Positions 43,681 to 51,925 of a stretch of DNA of 64,000 bases are shown here, piece after piece. The translations under genes were made by a program, and so were the position numbers. The stretch is from assembly GCA_040217155.1 (NCBI GenBank), contig JAVJNS010000023.1:1-64000 (forward strand), given 5' to 3'. Position 1 is the stretch's first letter, and every line of letters starts with the position of its first letter. This DNA is from Pelagibius sp040217155. Lineage in GTDB: Bacteria > Pseudomonadota > Alphaproteobacteria > Kiloniellales > Kiloniellaceae. The notes beneath the pieces are model-generated. The model worked only from the letters and a program-made list of their open reading frames with translations. It was not told the DNA's origin and ran no database searches.

Positions 43681-45696
43681 ATGGATCTTCTAGCCAATGC
43701 GCTGCCTGCGCTGGGAGAGGCCTTCTCCTTAATCCTGCAGCCCCAGCAGATCCTCTACCTGATGGTGGGCGTGCTGCTGGGGCTGTCGGTCGGCGTGTTT
43801 CCGGGCCTTGGCGGAATCGCCGGCCTTTCCCTTGTCCTTCCGTTTATTTTCGGGATGGATCCGGTCTCCGGGCTGGCCTTGATGGTCGGTCTCGTTGCCG
43901 TCATCCCGACGTCCGACACTTTCGCCAGTGTGCTGATGGGAATTCCCGGCTCCTCGGCCTCCCAGGCGACGGTCTTGGACGGCTTTCCCCTGGCAAAGAA
44001 GGGTGAAGCCGCAAGAGCGCTCTCCGCCGCTTTCGCCTCCTCGCTCTTTGGCGGCCTTCTCGGGGCTTTCGTTCTCACCTTCTTCATTCTGATCGCCCGG
44101 CCCCTCGTTCTCGCCTTCGGTTTGCCCGAGATGCTGATGATCACGATCCTCGGCCTTTCCATGGTGGCCATCCTCGCCGGCCGTCTCCCCTTAAAGGGTG
44201 TCGCGGCGGCGGGGCTCGGACTGATGGTCGGCACGATCGGCGAAGCGCTGGCCGGCGGTTCGCTTCGCATGTCGACCTACGACGTTCCCTATCTGATCGA
44301 CGGTCTGAAGCTGGTCATTGTCGGCCTGGGCATTTTCGCGATCCCCGAGATCGTCTCTCTGTTGCGCCAGGACCGGGCCATCGCCAAGGATGCCTCCCTC
44401 GGCTCAGGCTGGTTCGAAGGGATACGCGACTGGTGGGCCAACATCTGGCTGTCGATCCGCTGTTCCGTGATCGGTGTGATCGTCGGTATCATTCCGGGAC
44501 TGGGCGGCTCGGTCGTGGATTGGATCGCCTACGGTCACACGGTACAGACCGCGAAGGACAAATCGGGATTCGGCCGCGGCGACGTGCGCGGCGTCATCGG
44601 TCCCGAAAGCTCGAACAATGCCAAGGAAGGCGGCGGGCTGGTGCCGACGCTGATCTTCGGCATCCCCGGATCGGGATCCATGGCCGTGTTCCTCGGCGGC
44701 ATGGCGCTGCTGGGCTACGACGCGGGCCCGCAGTTGATCACCAATGACCTGAGCGTCACCTACACCGTGGTTTGGTCGCTGGCTTTGGCCAATGTGTTCG
44801 GCGCGGGGCTCTGCATCGTCCTGTCGGGCGGGATCGCCAAGTTGACGACGATCCGCTTTACCTTGCTGGCGCCGTTCCTGTTCATGATGATTTCCTTTGC
44901 CGCCTTCCAGTCGCGGCAGTCTCTGGGCGATCTGGTCGCGCTCTTCGCCGTTGGGCTGTTGGGCATCTTTCTGCGCCGCTTCGACTGGTCCCGGCCGGCA
45001 TTCTTGATCGGTTTCGTGCTCAGCGATCAGGCCGAGAACTTCTCGTTTCAAGCGGTGCAGATCGCCAAGAGCAAGTTTCGCTTCGGGACTGACGTGGGCC
45101 TCGAGTACGTTTTCTCGCCCATCGTCATCATCCTGTTCATCGTTACCGTGATCTCCGTGGTTGTCGGCATCCGGCAGGCCAAAGCCGTCATGGGAACCGG
45201 CGACGTCCCGACCGGGACCAAGCGCGCGCCGTTGATCTTCCTGTTGATCGTGACCGCTTATTTCGTTGTCAGCTACTTCAACGCGGCGGCCATCAGCCTG
45301 CAGACCGACCGCCTCTTTCCGATGACGGTCTCGCTGGTGGCGATCGCGGCCTGCCTGGCGCTTTTGGTCCGCATGGTCAGATCGCCGGAGTCCGATGTGG
45401 TTTTTGCCGACGGCGAAGCGGGGGGCGAGGACTCCGATGCGCCGCACGGCCTCTGGGCAACCCTGGCCTGGTTCGCGGCCTTGCTGGTCCTCTCCGCGCT
45501 GCTCGGCTTTATCTTGGCCCTGGTCCTGTTCCTCGTCGCCTTCCTGCGGGTTCGCGCCGGCTTGAGTTGGGCGAAAGCATTGCTGCTGTCGGCCTGCGGG
45601 ATCGGGTTCATGATTTTCATGGCCGGTTCACTGAACCGCGATTTTCCGCCCGGCCTGCTGCAGGAGTTCGTCAACCTGCCCTGGCCGCTGACCTAG
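43681..45696 (+). CDS. tctA: TctA permease fused to a TctB-like domain
   Basis: 671 residues. The first 500 are a TctA large permease with about 12 TMs and the duplicated family motifs: GVFPGLGGIAGLSLVLPFIFGMDP (about 37), then GIIPGLGGSVVDWIAYGH (about 270). The last 150 residues add four hydrophobic segments (LIFLLIVTAYFVVSYF, GLWATLAWFAALLVLSALLGF) in the place of the small TctB subunit. The two membrane parts of a tripartite tricarboxylate transporter are thus one chain. It is proton- or sodium-coupled and acts with the upstream TctC. It converges with galD, 6 bp away. Confidence 0.9.
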   Translation: MDLLANALPALGEAFSLILQPQQILYLMVGVLLGLSVGVFPGLGGIAGLSLVLPFIFGMDPVSGLALMVGLVAVIPTSDTFASVLMGIPGSSASQATVLDGFPLAKKGEAARALSAAFASSLFGGLLGAFVLTFFILIARPLVLAFGLPEMLMITILGLSMVAILAGRLPLKGVAAAGLGLMVGTIGEALAGGSLRMSTYDVPYLIDGLKLVIVGLGIFAIPEIVSLLRQDRAIAKDASLGSGWFEGIRDWWANIWLSIRCSVIGVIVGIIPGLGGSVVDWIAYGHTVQTAKDKSGFGRGDVRGVIGPESSNNAKEGGGLVPTLIFGIPGSGSMAVFLGGMALLGYDAGPQLITNDLSVTYTVVWSLALANVFGAGLCIVLSGGIAKLTTIRFTLLAPFLFMMISFAAFQSRQSLGDLVALFAVGLLGIFLRRFDWSRPAFLIGFVLSDQAENFSFQAVQIAKSKFRFGTDVGLEYVFSPIVIILFIVTVISVVVGIRQAKAVMGTGDVPTGTKRAPLIFLLIVTAYFVVSYFNAAAISLQTDRLFPMTVSLVAIAACLALLVRMVRSPESDVVFADGEAGGEDSDAPHGLWATLAWFAALLVLSALLGFILALVLFLVAFLRVRAGLSWAKALLLSACGIGFMIFMAGSLNRDFPPGLLQEFVNLPWPLT

Positions 45697-45702
45697 AGTC
45701 AC

Positions 45703-46752
45703 CTAGGTTCGGCCGCCCGGGAAGACGCTGCCCTCGAACAGCTTGCGGGCGGTTCTCAGGAAGGCGGCGCGCTTGATTGCCGGCGGAGAGGACCCTTCCT
45801 CGATCTCCATGAGGACGTCGAGAGCGCCGCTCGGATGCTCGACGGAGAGCGTCTTACTGGTGCCGCCAGGAACCGTCGCCACGCCTGCCGCGGGCGAGCC
45901 GGGCAGCAAGCAAGCCGTCGCCACGGAAATGGCGCCGAAGACGCCGATGGCCGCGTGGCAGCGGTGCGGGATGAAGCTGCGGGTCGAGATACAGCCGCCA
46001 CGGCTCGGCGGCGAGACCAGGCTCATCTTCGGCACGGTCTTGTCGCGCACGTCGCCGAGGTTCATCAGCGGGCCGGCGGCCAGACGAATTACTTCCAGGC
46101 GCGCTTTCAGGTCCGTGTTGGCGTCGAGTTCTTCACGGGCTTCGTCGCCGCGAATGCCCATCTCTGCGGCCGGCAGCACGACGACCGGCATGCCGTTGTC
46201 GATCAGGGTGGCCGTGGCGCCTGCGACCTCGTCAACGGCTCGGCCCGTGGGCAGCAGGGCGCCGCAGGTGGAGCCCGCCGCATCGGTGAAGCTCAGCGGC
46301 ACCGCCGCCGCGGTTCCCGGTACGCCGTCGATATGGGCTTCGCCCTGGTAGGTTACCGTGCCGCCGGGGGTGGCAATCTCCGCCACCGCGGTCTGGCCGC
46401 TGTTGACCATGAAGATGCGCACCGGTGTGACCGGGTCGCCGGCCTCTATCAGACCCTGCTCGAGGGCGAAGTAGCCGACGCCGGCCAGGATATTGCCGCA
46501 GTTCTGGCCATAGCCGACCCGCGCCTCGTCGACGAAGACCTGGGCGAAGAGGTAGTCGACGTCGATCCCATCGCGCGCGGAGGATTGGACGATGGCGACT
46601 TTGCTGGTCAGCGGGTCGGCGCCGCCGATGCCGTCGATCTGCCGCGGATCGGGCGACCCCATCACCGCCAGCAGCAGGGCGTCGCGCGCAGCCTTGTCCT
46701 CGGGCAGGTCCCGGGCGAGGAAGTAGGCGCCCTTTGACGTGCCGCCGCGCAT
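45703..46752 (-). CDS. galD: GalD, 4-oxalomesaconate tautomerase (PrpF family)
   Basis: 349 residues from the first ATG (MRGGTSKGAYFLARDLP). The usual N-terminus of the family has a few residues before this, ending in IPC-x-LMRGGTSKG, and the bases upstream do encode IPGIPCTL in frame. However, no ATG, GTG or TTG lies between them and the galC stop, so translation may begin at an ATT at 46776. Other family blocks are VGYGQNCGNILAGVG and RGGCISTRSFIPHRCHAAIG. It tautomerises 4-oxalomesaconate from keto to enol form in gallate and protocatechuate 4,5-cleavage pathways, and is grouped with galC and galB. Confidence 0.85.
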   Translation of the reverse strand: MRGGTSKGAYFLARDLPEDKAARDALLLAVMGSPDPRQIDGIGGADPLTSKVAIVQSSARDGIDVDYLFAQVFVDEARVGYGQNCGNILAGVGYFALEQGLIEAGDPVTPVRIFMVNSGQTAVAEIATPGGTVTYQGEAHIDGVPGTAAAVPLSFTDAAGSTCGALLPTGRAVDEVAGATATLIDNGMPVVVLPAAEMGIRGDEAREELDANTDLKARLEVIRLAAGPLMNLGDVRDKTVPKMSLVSPPSRGGCISTRSFIPHRCHAAIGVFGAISVATACLLPGSPAAGVATVPGGTSKTLSVEHPSGALDVLMEIEEGSSPPAIKRAAFLRTARKLFEGSVFPGGRT

Positions 46753-46779
46753 CAGCGTGCAGGGAATCCCCGGAATGGC

Positions 46780-47481
46780 TCAGCCCTCCGCCTCGTCCGC
46801 GGTGTAGTCCACATACTTCAGGCCTTTCTCCGCCAGGCGGCCACGCATGCCGTAGATATCGAGACCGAGTTCGCCCGCCTGGAGTCTGGCGCGCACCGCG
46901 GCTTCCCTGTCTTCGCGCGCCTTCGACAGCGCCAGCACTGCTTCGGCTTCTTCGCGCCTGACCACGCAGACGCCGTCGTCGTCGGCGACGATGACATCGC
47001 CGGGGGCTACTGAAGCGCCGGCGCAGACAATCGGAATGTTTACCGAGCCGAGGGTCTCTTTCACCGTGCCCTGGGCGGAAACCGCGCGGCACCACACCGG
47101 GAAGCCCAGCTTCCTCAGCACCGCGGTGTCGCGGGTGCCGGCTTCGATGACCAGGCCCCGGACCTTGCGGGCGATCAGCGACTGTGCGAGCAGTTCGCCG
47201 AAGTAACCCTGGTCGCTGGGCGAGGTCGGTGCCACGACGACGATGTCGCCCTCGCGGCATTGCTCCACCGCGGCATGGATCATCCAGTTGTCGGCCGGCG
47301 CCAGCGACACGGTGACCGCCGTGCCGGCAATCTGCGCGCCGGGATAAATCGGCCGCATATGGCTCCGCATCAGGCCGTGGCGGCCCTGGGCCTCGTGTAC
47401 CGTGGCGACGCCGCAGACGGCCAGGGCATCGGCAACCTTCAGGGCCGCGCGCGGGCAATTCTGAACCACCAGGCCGCTCAT
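46780..47481 (-). CDS. galC: GalC, 4-carboxy-4-hydroxy-2-oxoadipate aldolase
   Basis: 233 residues from the ATG at 47481; the frame extends upstream only within galB. It is an RraA-like/HMG aldolase-family protein. Catalytic features are IEAGTRDTAVLRKLGFPVWCR (Arg and Asp of the GTRD motif), GDVIVADDDGVCVV and YPGAQIAGTAVTV. It splits 4-carboxy-4-hydroxy-2-oxoadipate to pyruvate and oxaloacetate, and often decarboxylates oxaloacetate as well. Its ATG overlaps the galB stop by 4 bp (ATGA), so the pair is coupled. Confidence 0.9.
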   Translation of the reverse strand: MSGLVVQNCPRAALKVADALAVCGVATVHEAQGRHGLMRSHMRPIYPGAQIAGTAVTVSLAPADNWMIHAAVEQCREGDIVVVAPTSPSDQGYFGELLAQSLIARKVRGLVIEAGTRDTAVLRKLGFPVWCRAVSAQGTVKETLGSVNIPIVCAGASVAPGDVIVADDDGVCVVRREEAEAVLALSKAREDREAAVRARLQAGELGLDIYGMRGRLAEKGLKYVDYTADEAEG

Positions 47482-48227
47482 AGCAGGTCTACCGCTCTTG
47501 GGAAGATCGACTGAAAAGCTTCGGCGTACCGTGCCGGGCGGCCGCCCGCCTGGCCACCGGAGTTGCGGCGGAACTGGTTGCCGCGGTTCTCGCCGACATT
47601 GGTGTAGTAGCTCCAGAGGTGCTCCTGGCCTTCCATGCACTCGATCGCGGCGCGCTTGCGGTCCCAGACCTCGGTAATGTCGAGCAGCGTGTCCGGATGC
47701 CAGTCGCACTGTTCGGTCTGGTGCGGCTCGAAGAGATAGAGCTGCGGCGCACCCAGGACCTCTTCGCCGGGCTTGTGTCCCCAGGCCTGGGCCGTCGAAC
47801 GGCACTCCAAGGTGACCTGGGTGGCATAGGGATGGTCGGCGTTGTAGGGGTCCTTCATGGAGTGCGACAGCATGAAGGCCGGCTGCACCGCGCGCATCAC
47901 GTCAACCAGCCGTTCCTTGGCCTCGGGTCCGGCCGCGAGGGGGTAGTCGCCGAGATCGAAGAACTGGATGTCGTGTGCCTTCAGCGCCGTGGCGGCGGCC
48001 TCCGCTTCCTTGCGGCGGGCATCCTTAACGCTTTGCAGCGTGACGCCCGGCTGCTTCCACAGTTTCGCCGACTCGCCGCGCTCGCCGAACGACAGGCAAA
48101 CGATGGTCACCGCGTGGCCCTTGGCGGCGTGCAGGGCGATCGCCCCTCCGGCACGCCAGACGAAATCGGCGGCATGCGCTGAGACGACCAAGGCGGACTG
48201 CCCAGCCATCGGCTCCTCCATGATCAT
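47478..48227 (-). CDS. galB: GalB, 4-oxalomesaconate hydratase (PIG-L family)
   Basis: 249 residues. It is a zinc-dependent PIG-L/LmbE fold protein. The first metal motif reads SAHAADFVWRAGG, the AHxxD form of GalB proteins, and later His residues lie in LSHSMKDPYNADHPYA. In Pseudomonas putida, GalB of this fold hydrates 4-oxalomesaconate to 4-carboxy-4-hydroxy-2-oxoadipate, replacing the unrelated LigJ. It is the first gene of galBCD, transcribed divergently from the LysR-type gene, which is its probable regulator. Confidence 0.9.
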   Translation of the reverse strand: MIMEEPMAGQSALVVSAHAADFVWRAGGAIALHAAKGHAVTIVCLSFGERGESAKLWKQPGVTLQSVKDARRKEAEAAATALKAHDIQFFDLGDYPLAAGPEAKERLVDVMRAVQPAFMLSHSMKDPYNADHPYATQVTLECRSTAQAWGHKPGEEVLGAPQLYLFEPHQTEQCDWHPDTLLDITEVWDRKRAAIECMEGQEHLWSYYTNVGENRGNQFRRNSGGQAGGRPARYAEAFQSIFPRAVDLL

Positions 48228-48313
48228 TGATTGCCTTTGCCCCTGCAGTATTGCCGCTGGGCCGGGCTGCTGTATAAGAAAATCACAGAGTCAGCCATTA
48301 CGTTTAGCTATTC

Positions 48314-49570
48314 ATGGGAACCCAGGGAAAACGGCAGCTCCGGCCCAACCTTCGCCATTTGAGGGCGTTCAGCCTTGCGGTGCAGGGCCGGAACATTAGC
48401 CGGGCGGCCGAGGCGGCGCACATCACGCAGTCCGCCGTGAGCCAGGCGATCGGCAAGCTGGAGGCCTACTACGGTTGCCGCCTGCTGGAACGCAATGCCG
48501 CCGGGGTCTATCCCACCGCCCTAGGGGCGGTCGCTGCGGAGCGGATCGACCGCGCCCTGGACCGTTTGCGTGCCGCCTGTCAGCGCGTCTGCGCGGCGCG
48601 GGGCGACCGGCGGTCCGGAACCGGCGCCGCCGACCGGATGTTGACCCTGTCTCAGCTCGCCGCCTTCCTGGCAATGACCCGGGCCGGCGGATTCAAGGCG
48701 GGGGCCCGCGACCTCGGCGTGTCGCAGCCGTCCGTCCACAGGGCCGTGCGCCAGCTTCAGGACGTTCTCGGCGTGGTGTTGCTGGAACAGACCAGTTTGG
48801 GCCCTGCCCCAACCCGCAGCGGTGCCGAGTTCGCGACCTCCGTTGCCCTGATCCTCAAGGAAATCGACCTCGTCGCCGACGATCTCGACGAGGCGCGCGG
48901 GCGCCACCGTGGCCGCGTTGCCATCGGGTCCCTGGCGCTCGGGCGGACGGAACTGGTGCCGCGGGCCGTCGCCCATGCGATCCGATCCTTCCCCGACGCC
49001 CACTTCCTGATCCAGGACGGCACCTACGATCAGTTGTTGCACGGTCTGCGCAGCGGCGATCTCGATCTCATCGTCTCCGCCGCGCGGCCGCTGGACACCG
49101 ACGATGTGGTGGATATCCCGTTGTTCGAGGACACCCTGGCGGTGGTTGCCCGATCCGGCCATCCCCTGAACGTGAATGGGCTGTCAGCCGTGGCGAGCCT
49201 GGCCGACTATCCCTGGATCCTGCCGCGCGCGGGCACGCCGACCCGGCGGCTTTGCGATGCCATGCTGGAATCCATCGGCGGCTTGCGCCCGGCCGGCCTG
49301 ATCGAGACGGGCGCTCTGGTGTCGGTGCGCGGCCTGTTGCTGGCAAGCGACCGGCTGACCGTTCTCTCACGCCATCAGATCTCGGTGGAGCTGCAAGCCG
49401 GGCTGCTGGCGGTTCTGGACGTCTCCCTGCCGCAGCTCAGCCGCACCATCGTCGCCACCCTGCGCCGCGACTGGAAACCAACTCAGGTGCAGGCGGCGGT
49501 TCTCGCTGAGTTGCAGTCCATCACGCGGTACTGGAGCGCCGCGGACAGGGCTTCAGCGCGGCGCGCCTGA
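48314..49570 (+). CDS. LysR-family regulator with two tandem HTH domains
   Basis: 418 residues, about 110 more than a normal LysR protein. Residues of about 12-71 form one LysR winged HTH (RNISRAAEAAHITQSAVSQAIGKLE...). Residues 111-170 form a second (GGFKAGARDLGVSQPSVHRAVRQLQ...). A 40-residue Arg/Ala-rich linker joins them, and a LysR effector-binding domain follows (about 185-400, VAIGSLALGRTELVPRAV). It is divergent from galB (86 bp), the position of a pathway regulator such as GalR. The likely effector is a ring-cleavage intermediate. Its 3' end overlaps the convergent dehydrogenase gene by 18 bp. Confidence 0.88.
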   Translation: MGTQGKRQLRPNLRHLRAFSLAVQGRNISRAAEAAHITQSAVSQAIGKLEAYYGCRLLERNAAGVYPTALGAVAAERIDRALDRLRAACQRVCAARGDRRSGTGAADRMLTLSQLAAFLAMTRAGGFKAGARDLGVSQPSVHRAVRQLQDVLGVVLLEQTSLGPAPTRSGAEFATSVALILKEIDLVADDLDEARGRHRGRVAIGSLALGRTELVPRAVAHAIRSFPDAHFLIQDGTYDQLLHGLRSGDLDLIVSAARPLDTDDVVDIPLFEDTLAVVARSGHPLNVNGLSAVASLADYPWILPRAGTPTRRLCDAMLESIGGLRPAGLIETGALVSVRGLLLASDRLTVLSRHQISVELQAGLLAVLDVSLPQLSRTIVATLRRDWKPTQVQAAVLAELQSITRYWSAADRASARRA

Positions 49571-50593
49571 CGCCAGCGCCTCGATCTTCGCCATGAGGTC
49601 GCCAGGCAGATCGACGCCCCGTTTCAGCGACTCTTCGCGGCGCTTTTGTTCGCGTTCGCCGGGGATCTGGACGGGCTGCGCGGCCTCCGCGGCCGGGGTG
49701 CTGCGGATCAAGTGGCGGAAGCGCTCGATCGCGCTTGTGTAGATTTCGGCGCCGAGCAGGCGCTGGGGGTCGATCAGCAGGAAAAAGTGACCGGTGCCGG
49801 AGGGTTTCTCGGGAAACTCCGTCCACGGCGTGATGTCGGTCAGAAAGCGTGCGCCGCTCAGCACGCCGGCCAGCATGTCCACGGCCTGCGACAGGCCGGA
49901 GCCCTTGTGTCCGCCGAAGGGCAGAAGAAAGCCCTCCAGGGCCGCCACCGGATCGGTGGTCGCCTTGCCGGCGACATCGACAGCCCAGCCCTCCGGGATC
50001 GCCGTGCCCTCGTCGCGGGCCTTGCGGATCTTGCCGCGCGCCGCGACGCTCATGGCCATGTCGAGGATGAAGTGCGGCCCTTCGGGGCAGGGGGCGGCGA
50101 TCGACAGGGGGTTGTTGCCGAGCCGCGCCTCGCGGCCGCCCCAGGGAGCGATGGTGGTCGAGGCATTGGTGCCGCAGAGCAGGACGAAGCCGCGCCCGCA
50201 GGCTTTCAGGGCATAGGGCGCCAGAGCCCCCAGGTGATTGGAGTCGCGGCAGCCGAGATAGGCGATCCCGGTTTCAGCCGCCATCTCCAGACCGGCTTGC
50301 AGGGCGGCCATGGCGATTGCCGGGCCGAGGCCGTTGTCGCCTTGGACCAGCGCCAGGGAGGGGGCCTTGCGCTCGACCTTGATAGCGGCGGCGGCATTGA
50401 TGCCGCCAAGGCGCAGACGCTCGCAATAGGTCAGCAGGCGCAGCACACCATGGGTGCCGAGCCCCATGAGGTCGCCCTCCACCAGAATGTCGGCGCTCCA
50501 GGCGGCATGGTCTTGGGACGCGCCGGCGGCCGTCAGGGCGGCGACGGCCAGCTCCAGGAGCTGTTCACGTTTGGCGTTAACGGTCGCGGTCAT
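49553..50593 (-). CDS. Malate/L-lactate dehydrogenase-family oxidoreductase
   Basis: 346 residues of the Ldh_2 (MDH/LDH type 2, YlbC/ComC-like) family, an NAD(P) enzyme unrelated to classic LDH. Family blocks are DLMGLGTHGVLRLLTYCERL (catalytic-His region), RDSNHLGALAPYAL (second conserved His), GNNPLSIAAP and GFLLPFGGHKGSGLSQAVDMLAG. Members oxidise malate, sulfolactate, ureidoglycolate or other 2-hydroxy acids. Its ATG overlaps the stop of the D-tartrate dehydratase gene by 4 bp, so it probably acts in tartrate or related hydroxy-acid use. One idea is handling oxaloacetate or malate. Confidence 0.85.
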   Translation of the reverse strand: MTATVNAKREQLLELAVAALTAAGASQDHAAWSADILVEGDLMGLGTHGVLRLLTYCERLRLGGINAAAAIKVERKAPSLALVQGDNGLGPAIAMAALQAGLEMAAETGIAYLGCRDSNHLGALAPYALKACGRGFVLLCGTNASTTIAPWGGREARLGNNPLSIAAPCPEGPHFILDMAMSVAARGKIRKARDEGTAIPEGWAVDVAGKATTDPVAALEGFLLPFGGHKGSGLSQAVDMLAGVLSGARFLTDITPWTEFPEKPSGTGHFFLLIDPQRLLGAEIYTSAIERFRHLIRSTPAAEAAQPVQIPGEREQKRREESLKRGVDLPGDLMAKIEALASGAPR

Positions 50594-51759
50594 GTCTCGG
50601 TGGCCTTTCGCAGACAGGAGATCAGGGCGGCCTTTTCCTCGAAGCCGATGCCCGGCGCATCGGGTAATGGAATACGGCCGCCCTCGACCCTGGTGTCATC
50701 GGCGAAGCCGCCGAAGGGCGCGAAGACCTCCGGATAGGACTCGTTGCCGCCGAGCTTCAAGCCGGCGGCGATGTTGAGGGACAGTTGGTGGCCACCGTGC
50801 GGCACCACGTTGCGGGTTGAAAAGCCGTGATCGCCGAGCAGCGCCAGGGTACGCAGGTATTCGACCAGGCCGTAGCTGAGGGCGCAGTCGAACTGCAGCC
50901 AGTCGCGGTCCGGGCGCAAGCCGCCATGGCGCAGCAGGTTGCGCGCGTCCTGGTGCGAGAAGAGGTTCTCGCCGGTGGCCAGGGCGCCGCTGTAGTGTTT
51001 CGCCAGTTCCGCCTGCAGCGCGTAGTCGAGCGGGTCGCCGGCTTCCTCATACCAGAACAGCTTGTAGGGCTCGAGAGCTTCGGCATAGCGGATCGCGGTT
51101 TCCAGATCGAAGCGGCCGTTGGCATCGACGGCCAGGTACTTGCCGTCGCCGACGACCTCGAGCACGGCCTCGATGCGGGCAAGGTCTTCCGCCAGGGGCG
51201 CGCCGCCGATCTTCATCTTGACCACTTCGTAGCCGAGATCGCGGTAGCGGCGCATTTCTTCTTGCAGCGCGGTGTTGTCCTTGCCCGGGTAGTAGTAGCC
51301 GCCGGCGGCGTAGACGAAGACGCTGTCGTCGACCGTCCCGTCGCTCTGCGTGTCCGCCAGGTAGCGGTAGAGCGGGACGCCGGCGATCTTGGCCACGGCG
51401 TCCCACACCGCCATGTCGACCACGCCGACGGCAACCGAGCGTTCGCCGTGGCCGCCGGGCTTCTCGTTGCTCATCATGGTCGCCCAGATCCTGGCCGGAT
51501 CCAGGTTGTCGCCGGCGTCGTTTGTCAGGCTTGCGGGTTCGGCCTCGTTGAGGCGCGGCAGGAACCGCTCGCGCAACAGGCCGCTGGCGGCGTAGCGGCC
51601 GTTGGAGTTGAAGCCATAGCCGACGACCGGCTTGCCGCCGCGGACCACGTCGGTGACCACGGCGACGACGCTGGCCGTCATCTTTGAAAAGTCGATATAG
51701 GCGTTTCGGAGCGGCGAGGAAATCGGGACGACGGTTTCGCGGACATCGACAATCTTCAT
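50590..51759 (-). CDS. tarD: D(-)-tartrate dehydratase, enolase superfamily
   Basis: 389 residues from the ATG at 51759, with AAGG upstream; the frame runs 23 codons further without family similarity. It closely resembles, from memory, Bradyrhizobium TarD: ISSPLRNAYIDFSKMT, GYGFNSNGRYAASGL, NEKPGGHGERSVAVG, VKMKIGGAP (catalytic Lys of KxK), LAVDANGRFDLETAI and EEAGDPLDYALQ (metal ligands), then ENLFSHQDARNLLR and PHGGHQLSLNIA (His base). It dehydrates D-tartrate to oxaloacetate. The gene is first in a minus-strand pair with the Ldh_2 gene and divergent from the rhodanese gene. Length and all motifs are intact. Confidence 0.93.
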   Translation of the reverse strand: MKIVDVRETVVPISSPLRNAYIDFSKMTASVVAVVTDVVRGGKPVVGYGFNSNGRYAASGLLRERFLPRLNEAEPASLTNDAGDNLDPARIWATMMSNEKPGGHGERSVAVGVVDMAVWDAVAKIAGVPLYRYLADTQSDGTVDDSVFVYAAGGYYYPGKDNTALQEEMRRYRDLGYEVVKMKIGGAPLAEDLARIEAVLEVVGDGKYLAVDANGRFDLETAIRYAEALEPYKLFWYEEAGDPLDYALQAELAKHYSGALATGENLFSHQDARNLLRHGGLRPDRDWLQFDCALSYGLVEYLRTLALLGDHGFSTRNVVPHGGHQLSLNIAAGLKLGGNESYPEVFAPFGGFADDTRVEGGRIPLPDAPGIGFEEKAALISCLRKATET

Positions 51760-51925
51760 GAGGCAGCCTTCGTGTGTTAGGTTTTTTGTCGTTAAGTGGA
51801 GAGTCGCCGGCGCGGGGCACCCAGCCATATAGAATGCCGGCCGGTGATCTGTCGAGCGGCCTTGCGGCTTGATCCACCGGCGGATACCGGCAAGCTTGCC
51901 GGGCCGATCACAATGGAGGGCTGGC

